From NCBI RefSeq assembly GCF_022201045.2, contig NC_068558.1:42427501-42491500 (forward strand): a stretch of 64,000 nucleotides of DNA, read 5' to 3'. This stretch comes from Citrus sinensis. Its lineage: Eukaryota > Streptophyta > Magnoliopsida > Sapindales > Rutaceae. Numbering within the stretch: the first letter of the stretch is position 1; each line of letters starts with the position of its first letter. The notes under the pieces are model-generated. The model had not been told where the DNA came from. It did no database searches and saw nothing but the letters and a program-made list of their open reading frames with translations. Position numbers and translations under genes: made by a program. This document shows, piece by piece, positions 57,490 through 64,000 of this stretch.

Positions 57490-59370
57490 GAAAAATTGAA
57501 ACCATATTCTGCATCCCAACAATGCTCACTACTACTGAAGCTGCTCGAATTTACAGTTTGCATGTCAGAGCCACAGTGATGGGATGTTAATGCAAACACT
57601 TTAGATTGCTATCTCAAAAGCTTCTTTTCCAAAAATCACCAGCCATTTTTAGCTTTAAAATTATTATTATTAGTCCCTCTTAAGCATGGAGTAACAAACT
57701 ACAAGACACTTTAGTTCTCTCAAAAAAGGATGTCTAGAGTAGAAAGTAAAATTATATACTTCATCTGGTGGTGAAAAGCTTGTTTACCTTGATTCTTATA
57801 TACTGAAATTTACATTTAACAATCACCAAAACAAAACCTGGCCAAAACAATTGCATTATAATCAATTAGCAGTAGTTATTAAACTAATGCTCATGAAAAT
57901 GCAACAAGTCTTAACGGAAGCCTTACATGGAATGTCATTAGGAAGAAACCCGGATGAACACCAGAAAATTAATAGAGACAAGGATAACGTGTGGTTCAAA
58001 TACATAACCTTGGCTCTGATATCATATTAGTAACCAGTAACCACTTGAACTTAATTGCCTAAACCACACACAGAGAGATGGAGGTGTGAAAAGAAAGCGC
58101 CCAAACATTGCCTGAATCATATTAATTCATATGCCATGAATGAAGAAAATGCGCCACACAGGTAACTTTGCCTATATACTACCCTTCCTCCAAAAAATTG
58201 GAAACAGTAATAGAGAATATTGAACATTTTACAGCAGAAAGAATTGAAATACTTGGCTAATCGAAGGGATGTCCTTTACAATAAGACCAACCTTAGACAA
58301 TCCTCCTTGCATCTGAGAGCTGTTTTTGAAGGAATGATTCGCAATCTCCACAGAAGAGAGAAAAACGAATATTAAAGGCATTTTCAAATGCCACAATTGC
58401 AGCTTCAAAAGAAGAATTAAACTACATCAGGCAACCACAATCATATAATTTATCATACCCGGCAATTCACACCATTCTTGTCCTATTACCTTTCAGCCAT
58501 CAATCTATTCTCAGAAGAAAAAAAAGATGTTTGAAAGTCACATTTGTTTATGGACCTTCTACCACCTCTTATCAAGACTCCACCACATGAAGTTGATATT
58601 CCAAAAAGCAGTCCACAGGATTACAGAATTCCGATAAAAAGAATTAAAACCTAATTAACCAGGATCAATGGCATGAAGGCCAACAAAATTACTCCCCATA
58701 ACTTATACAGAAAGTGAGAAAACACAATGCAAAACTGAATCCAAGGTTAATACTAAACTGCTTCCCAAGGAAATAAAGAAGAACAATGCCTTAACTGAGG
58801 AAAAAAAAAATTGAGATTAATAACTGGTCATGAATTTATATAATCAACATAAATGGTGCAGCTAGAATGGAAAGAGGTTGTCTAGATCAGCCAAAGAGCT
58901 GCAACAAAACTGAAGCAATTTGCTAACCAGCATTACATACTTCAATATTCAATGCCCACAAATATCTCTAAGACAACTCTCTATCAACAGCCAAAATAGA
59001 ATTTATTAGAAGTTCTAATGTTTGCTTTAAATTCTAGATATGAATCAACAGGACAATGAAGAAGCAGAGGTGCTAAGCAATAATCATTGCTTCGTACACA
59101 TCAGATATAATGTTGGTGAACTTTAAGGAACTCGAACTCCTCATCAGAATGTAAAAATAGAACCCAATAAGAAAACATTATAACAGAAAGCAGTAACGAG
59201 AAGATAGCAAATCCAACAGCACCAGCACAAAAAGGTGCAACATCAGACTTCGAGATTTTGTTTCACAACTCAAGGAACACCAGGCACCATACTACCAACA
59301 TGTATGAGATTTCTAGACTGTTTGCTAGTTGTGGACTCGCCAAAGTCAATCCCAGGGTTACAGGATTGAG
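57490..59370. repeat. Diverged intergenic duplication, block B
   Basis: Second copy of block A, displaced by roughly 2.5-2.7 kb and considerably diverged. Near 58007-58035 the minus strand reads TATGATATCAGAGCCAAGGT, very close to a retroelement tRNA-Met primer-site context (TGGTATCAGAGCC). No open gene. Confidence 0.5.
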
Positions 59371-59999
59371 ATGTACTTGTTATCTGTTTTTACTACTACA
59401 ACTATCTAGTACCATGGAACGAGCATCAAAATTCCATACAGTTCCCTGAAAATGTGTAAAAAAAAGCACATTTGAGAACGATCCCATTATAACAGAATTT
59501 ACATATATATATAATTTTGACACAATAACGTAACTTGTCTCTACACAACTAGGAGGGAGGCCCTAATGTGCCAGAATTACGTTTGAATATCTCTCCTTTC
59601 CAAAAGCATAATCAAAAGCGAATTCCCCACAAACACAAACTGGAAAAGGTTTCCAAAAACTTCAAAATCCCAAGCAGTAAAAAATAGATGTAACAACATA
59701 ACCCAAAAAGCAAACACCTTATTACAAATTTCCTTAAGACATTCCAAAATCTGCCATTCTTTTCCCATCACACATTTTGTCTAGAGGAAAGCTAAGAGTA
59801 ATTAAAAGCCATCTTGACTTCTTCCAACATAAGATTTCTATCAATAACCTTTTTCTTTTTTTTCTTTTTGGTTAGAAACGGGAAAAATGTATGGATATAG
59901 AAGATGTAAAAACAGATAATGGACTAACTGTTTACTCACACTCAGAAAACAAAAACTAGCACTATTTGTGTTTTACAAAAGTACTGATTGGCAGCCAAT
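59371..59999. other. Gene-free DNA
   Basis: No supported exon, RNA gene or classifiable element. Confidence 0.5.
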
Positions 60000-60910
60000 C
60001 TATTGTTTAAGAAATTTCAAGCCAAAGGTAACAAATCATAATCGATTGGCCAACCAGAGCAGAAAAATGATTCTGAGAGATAAATGGATTTGAAATAAAC
60101 CCACCACATTCAACAAATCTATGGAAATATGATTCTTAGAGATAAATGGGTTTGAAATTTTGGTCTCTGAGGGTAAGGGTTTGTTCAGAGATGTATACAA
60201 AATATGAAAATAACTATTTGAGTTTAATTTCCCCTCTCAAGATTTTTCATCAACCAGAAGATAACTATAAACGGGGACAAGTTCATTGGTAGAATCCAAC
60301 CTTCTAAAATGAAACAAGCCAAAGGTTATCCAAATTTAATTGACCAACTAAAGATGAAAAATGATTCTAAGAGATTCACATTTTTCATCAACTAGCTAAA
60401 CATCCCATTTTTACATGATGATCTAGGCAAAATGCACACAAAATATGAAGAATACTTCTTGAGTTTTGCCCTCTTCAAATTTCTCATCAAGCCGAAGACA
60501 TCTAAAAACAGAGACAAGTTTATGGGAAGCCAATCCCACCTTCTAGGCTTCTAGCAAGAAACAAGCCAAAGGTTATCCAAATCCGGTTGACCAACAATAG
60601 TAGGAAAATGATTCTAACAGCTTCACATTTTTTCAACTACTAGCTTCAACATCCCCATTTTCACATGATGAACTAGGCAAATTATTGGCAATAAAAAGAA
60701 ACAAGCCAAAGGTTGTCCGTAAACAATTGACCAACAACAGTTGGAAAATATTCTAAAGGCTTCACATTTTTAAACTACTAGCTTCAAGATCTCCATTTTT
60801 ACATGATCAACTAGGCAACTGAATGGCAATAAAAAGAAACAAGCGAAAGGTTATCCATAAGCCATCAACCAACAACAGTTAGTACATATTCTAAGAGCTT
60901 CACATTTTAA
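60000..60910. repeat. Irregular tandem repeat array
   Basis: Diverged copies of a unit marked by ACAAGCCAAAGGTTATCC ... GACCAACAAC ... TTCACATTTTT ... ACATGATGAACTAGGCAA. The marker falls at about 60017, 60314, 60561, 60701 and 60839, so spacing is 297, 247, 140 and 138 bp: long units contain an extra segment (AGAAGA(T/C)AACTATAAAC ... GACAAGTT) that the short ones lack. Confidence 0.75.
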
Positions 60911-61594
60911 TGCCTGTAATGTTACTCTTATAGGATAAAATCAGCAAGAAGCTTGACATAAAGCAGCAACTGCGTACTTCATTCCACGTTGCAGATTTGG
61001 GATGTTCAGTTGGACTTGAACACATTTTTGACTGTCCAAAATATCATACAAGCATACAACTCAATAGCAAATCCCATCAGAACACGAACTCCAGAAACTT
61101 ACAATTTCAAATCTTCTTTAATGATCACACTTGGGAAATGATTTCAACATTCTCTTCAAAACGCTCCGTCCCTCCTGACAAAAAATACTTTGTCACGGAC
61201 ATGCCAAGAAACCTCAACAATTAGGGTCACGGTTTCAAAACATCGCCCCCTCCATTTTATGGGCTTTTCACCAGATCACCTCTCTGAACTCAGAACACAA
61301 ATATTTATGCACGTTGTTTTCTTGAGCAGGAAATTTTCATAATTATATTCTGGGTATGCATGCTTTTGCTTGTACTCATAGCCAATGAACAAGAAATATG
61401 CAATGCAAGGGGAGAGAGGTGATTCAAAGTCATGAATTAATAAAATAAATGTAATTCATAGTCATGAATTTAGAATATAAACTCTAGGATGCCTACAAAG
61501 CAATGTAAAATTATATAGTTTCACAAAATATTCAGTTCAGAAGATGGAAAGAACAGAGAAAGATATTGCAAATCACTGTTCCAACAAAATCACA
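60911..61594. other. RhoGDI 3' flank
   Basis: No further gene; likely includes the 3' UTR of the minus-strand RhoGDI gene near 61.4-61.59 kb. Confidence 0.5.
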
Positions 61595-64000
61595 CTATCT
61601 GCTCTTCTTGATTTCAAAGGAATAATTGAGTTCCATGTGACACCTTCTATCGTCATCTTCAAACTGTATGAAGCAGGAAAAAAAGCATGAAATCGGTAAG
61701 TAATATTAACTAAATAGACAGGACACAGAAATATTATGATCTTGATATAAGCATTCGAGTGCTTCTGGACAATCGCAAGCAAGCACTAGGACTCACCTTA
61801 AGCTTTGCCGAATAAAGACCTCGAGCTAGCGCACCAGATGGAGTTGTCTCCTCTTCCAAAGTATGCACATATGGTTCCCGCTGAGGAGCAAAAGTGCCCA
61901 ACATCCCTTTGCTTTGATCAACTGATGGACAAGATGAATGAAAATGAATAATAAATTACATTAAATAGTTGAAAGATTACATACAAAGGGGAAAAAAATT
62001 CTATAGTTTTAAAGTGGAAAAAATGGGTGGCTTGGCTGCAAAACCTTCACCATCCATCCACTTCACAATATTGAGAATGACAAACACACTAGGCTCTAGG
62101 TACTGGAATGCCAGAACTCATAACTTACCCTTTCAATTTATTATATACTATAACCACTTTGAACTATAGAGAACAACCAAATCAACCTCCTACAGTTTCA
62201 GATCAGTTAACTTTGTGTGCATTGTTTTAACTTCAAGGACTGAGAATGAAGTTACGGCCAAGATGGTTTTATAGGCTAAATCTGTTTTATGATCAAACAG
62301 CAAATGTGTTAATACTGGCCATCCTTTTATGGAAATATATTGTTCATTATGAATCCAAAAAATGAACTTTTACGTTGAAAACAATAGCATAAAGTCATTA
62401 TGACATGGGACAAACATTATGGCAATCTGAAATGGGAAGTTTAATTGACAATGAAAACCACTGTTGAAATTGGTATTAATTTTCAAATGGAAGTATGGCG
62501 AGGCACAGGTGAACTAGATTAGACTCCATAACTAGTCCTAGGTATCTGTGGTCAATTTATTCCATCCATGTTTAAGTTTTAACACAATCATGAGTGTTAT
62601 CCACAATCTCAAGTACAATTGTTCCCTCATTGACAGACACTAAAACCTAGAAGCAAAGGAAAAAGTATTGGCACCTTGGAGTCCTGCCTTCCACACTGTG
62701 TTGGAGTAGGTAAGGCCAGAAACAATGTTGTGCATAACATTGAATGTTAGCTTAAGCTGGAACCGAGATCCCTCCTTCAGAGTAAAAAGGACATGACCAT
62801 TCTGATTTTTGTCAATGGGCAAAGGAGTAGTAATTTCCCCAAAGTCATCAGATATTATTCCAATGGAATGGAACTTGACTTCAGGTTCCATTTGGCCTAA
62901 GAAAACATAAAATTAACGAAGGAAAGACTAACACGAAGAGTCAAACAAAAATACAAAACCCCATAGGACAAACCATTTAAATCTCCTTCGACGCAACCAA
63001 GCAGCTTCTCCTTCCATCTCCTTAAGCTATCATCATCCTGAAATACAAATTTGAGTTTTGCAATAAATTGGAGCAAACAATGTTATATTCAGTAGAAATT
63101 GGATAGTTATGATTTTAAAAAGATAAATAAGAAAACTCATATTATAATTATTGAAAAATGAGTTCCCATGCTCAATAACCAAAGAGATAGCAATAACAGA
63201 GCTACTCATAATGCAAAACTTGTTAGACATGTATGAGTAAAAGGAGACACAATAGTGAATGCTCTGTTTGGTAGTGAAGTGCTGTGGATTTTAAGCACTC
63301 AGTGAAATTAAAGCCCAGCTGTGAAATAGAAGTTGATAATGTTGGTAAATAAGACTTTTAAAGCTAATAATTTTGATAAATAGTCAGACAAACATGCAAA
63401 ATCACCTCTAACTTCCAAACTATGGTGGCACGGTTGTAATTGTCTATCAAACACTTTATAGTTGTAGCTTAACAGTTCCAGCTGCTAGACAGCAATACGA
63501 AACAAAGCCTCATTTAAGAACCCCATAATCCATATCAAACTAGAAAAAAACTTGACAAATTTAGGTTAATATACACACCATATACGTAATAAACTTGACA
63601 ATTTTAGGTTAATACACACACCATATACTTAGTAAAGAATGAGTAGTTTGCTTGCCGAGGAATTGAGAGGAAAAAATGAAATAGTAGAATTGAGTAAAGG
63701 TTCAATTTTTTCTTTGGGACTATCATAACAGTTTCTAACTGTTCCTACATTTTCTGAGCAACCAAACGGAATATTGAAAATTTGAAATCCCACAAATTTT
63801 TAAGCAGCAGTTAAAGCAAACATAAGAGAATGAGCTGTAATATTCAAAGTCAAATAAAGAACAAAAACAAAAAAAAAAACATACAATCAGAAGCTTTAAA
63901 GAGTAATAGGAGTAAAAAGGAGAAGGCAAAAAACCTTATCTTTCTCAATCTGTTCTTTGAGGGAAACCAAAGGCCCTGGACTAAAGCCAGCAACAACTCC
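61595..64000 (-). CDS. Rho GDP-dissociation inhibitor (partial, 5' end outside window)
   Basis: Plant RhoGDI binds prenylated ROP GTPases in the cytosol and keeps them inactive and off membranes. Visible exons, 5' to 3': 64000-63935 (incomplete), 63037-62974, 62896-62675, 61921-61797 and 61663-61595, all in phase, about 180 residues. Family signatures in order: SLRRWKEKLLG; the start of the immunoglobulin-like prenyl-binding domain; VLFTLKEGSRFQLKLTFNV; NIVSGLTYSNTVWKAGLQV; GMLGTFAPQREPY; EEETTPSGALARGLYSAKLK; FEDDDRRCHMELNYSFEIKK then stop. The C-terminus ends KKSR instead of the RKEW-type ending of Arabidopsis SCN1/RhoGDI1, so it may be a divergent paralogue. The N-terminal regulatory arm lies beyond the window edge. 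Confidence 0.9.

Overview
This is eukaryotic nuclear DNA from a flowering plant, almost certainly a eudicot. The genes are intron-rich with GT-AG splice sites, intergenic DNA is very AT-rich, and the gene families are plant-specific (JASON, NPF/PTR transporters, plant BARD1 with an extended PHD, EXO84C, PSAT1). A woody rosid such as Citrus is possible, but I cannot prove the genus from sequence alone. Exon models below were built by hand: each splice junction was checked for consensus and for reading-frame phase.

Layout. 1-4.3 kb: gene-free DNA with transposon-end debris and a nuclear insert of plastid 16S rRNA sequence. 4.36-6.11 kb (-): JASON homologue. 7.37-12.55 kb: a 5.2-kb palindrome made of two convergent 5' halves of an LTR retrotransposon (LTR, tRNA-Asp primer site, leader, start of gag). 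12.5-15.8 kb: gene-free, with a tRNA-Met-derived retropseudogene. 15.81-17.99 kb (+): two-RRM glycine-rich hnRNP-like protein. 21.02-24.33 and 28.14-31.45 kb (+): two nearly identical NPF5-type transporters in tandem, separated by a CACTA-type transposon remnant that sits exactly at the duplication junction. 32.09-36.72 kb (-): BARD1/ROW1 (RING, ePHD, two BRCT). 37.3-39.05 kb: transposon debris. 39.78-44.01 kb (-): exocyst subunit EXO84C. 45.62-52.59 kb (+): phospholipid:sterol acyltransferase PSAT1. 53-61.5 kb: gene-free DNA with a transposon remnant, two diverged 1.2-1.6-kb duplicated blocks and a local tandem-repeat array. 61.6 kb to the window edge (-): 3' part of a Rho GDP-dissociation inhibitor gene.

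The genes do not form a pathway. They are housekeeping or regulatory genes for meiosis (JASON), RNA metabolism (hnRNP-like), transport (NPF), DNA repair and stem-cell control (BARD1), secretion (EXO84C), sterol ester synthesis (PSAT1) and ROP GTPase control (RhoGDI). From memory, PSAT1 and BARD1 are immediate neighbours in Arabidopsis (At1g04010/At1g04020), so part of this order looks ancestral, with EXO84C lying between them here.

The most interesting material is structural: the retrotransposon palindrome with a template-switch-like centre; the NPF tandem duplication whose second copy has lost its promoter at position -15 and which carried along the last codons of BARD1; an intact TRIM element, flanked by 5-bp target duplications, in the same intron of both NPF copies; and two unusual splice sites in PSAT1. 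I did not find a convincing new gene system.
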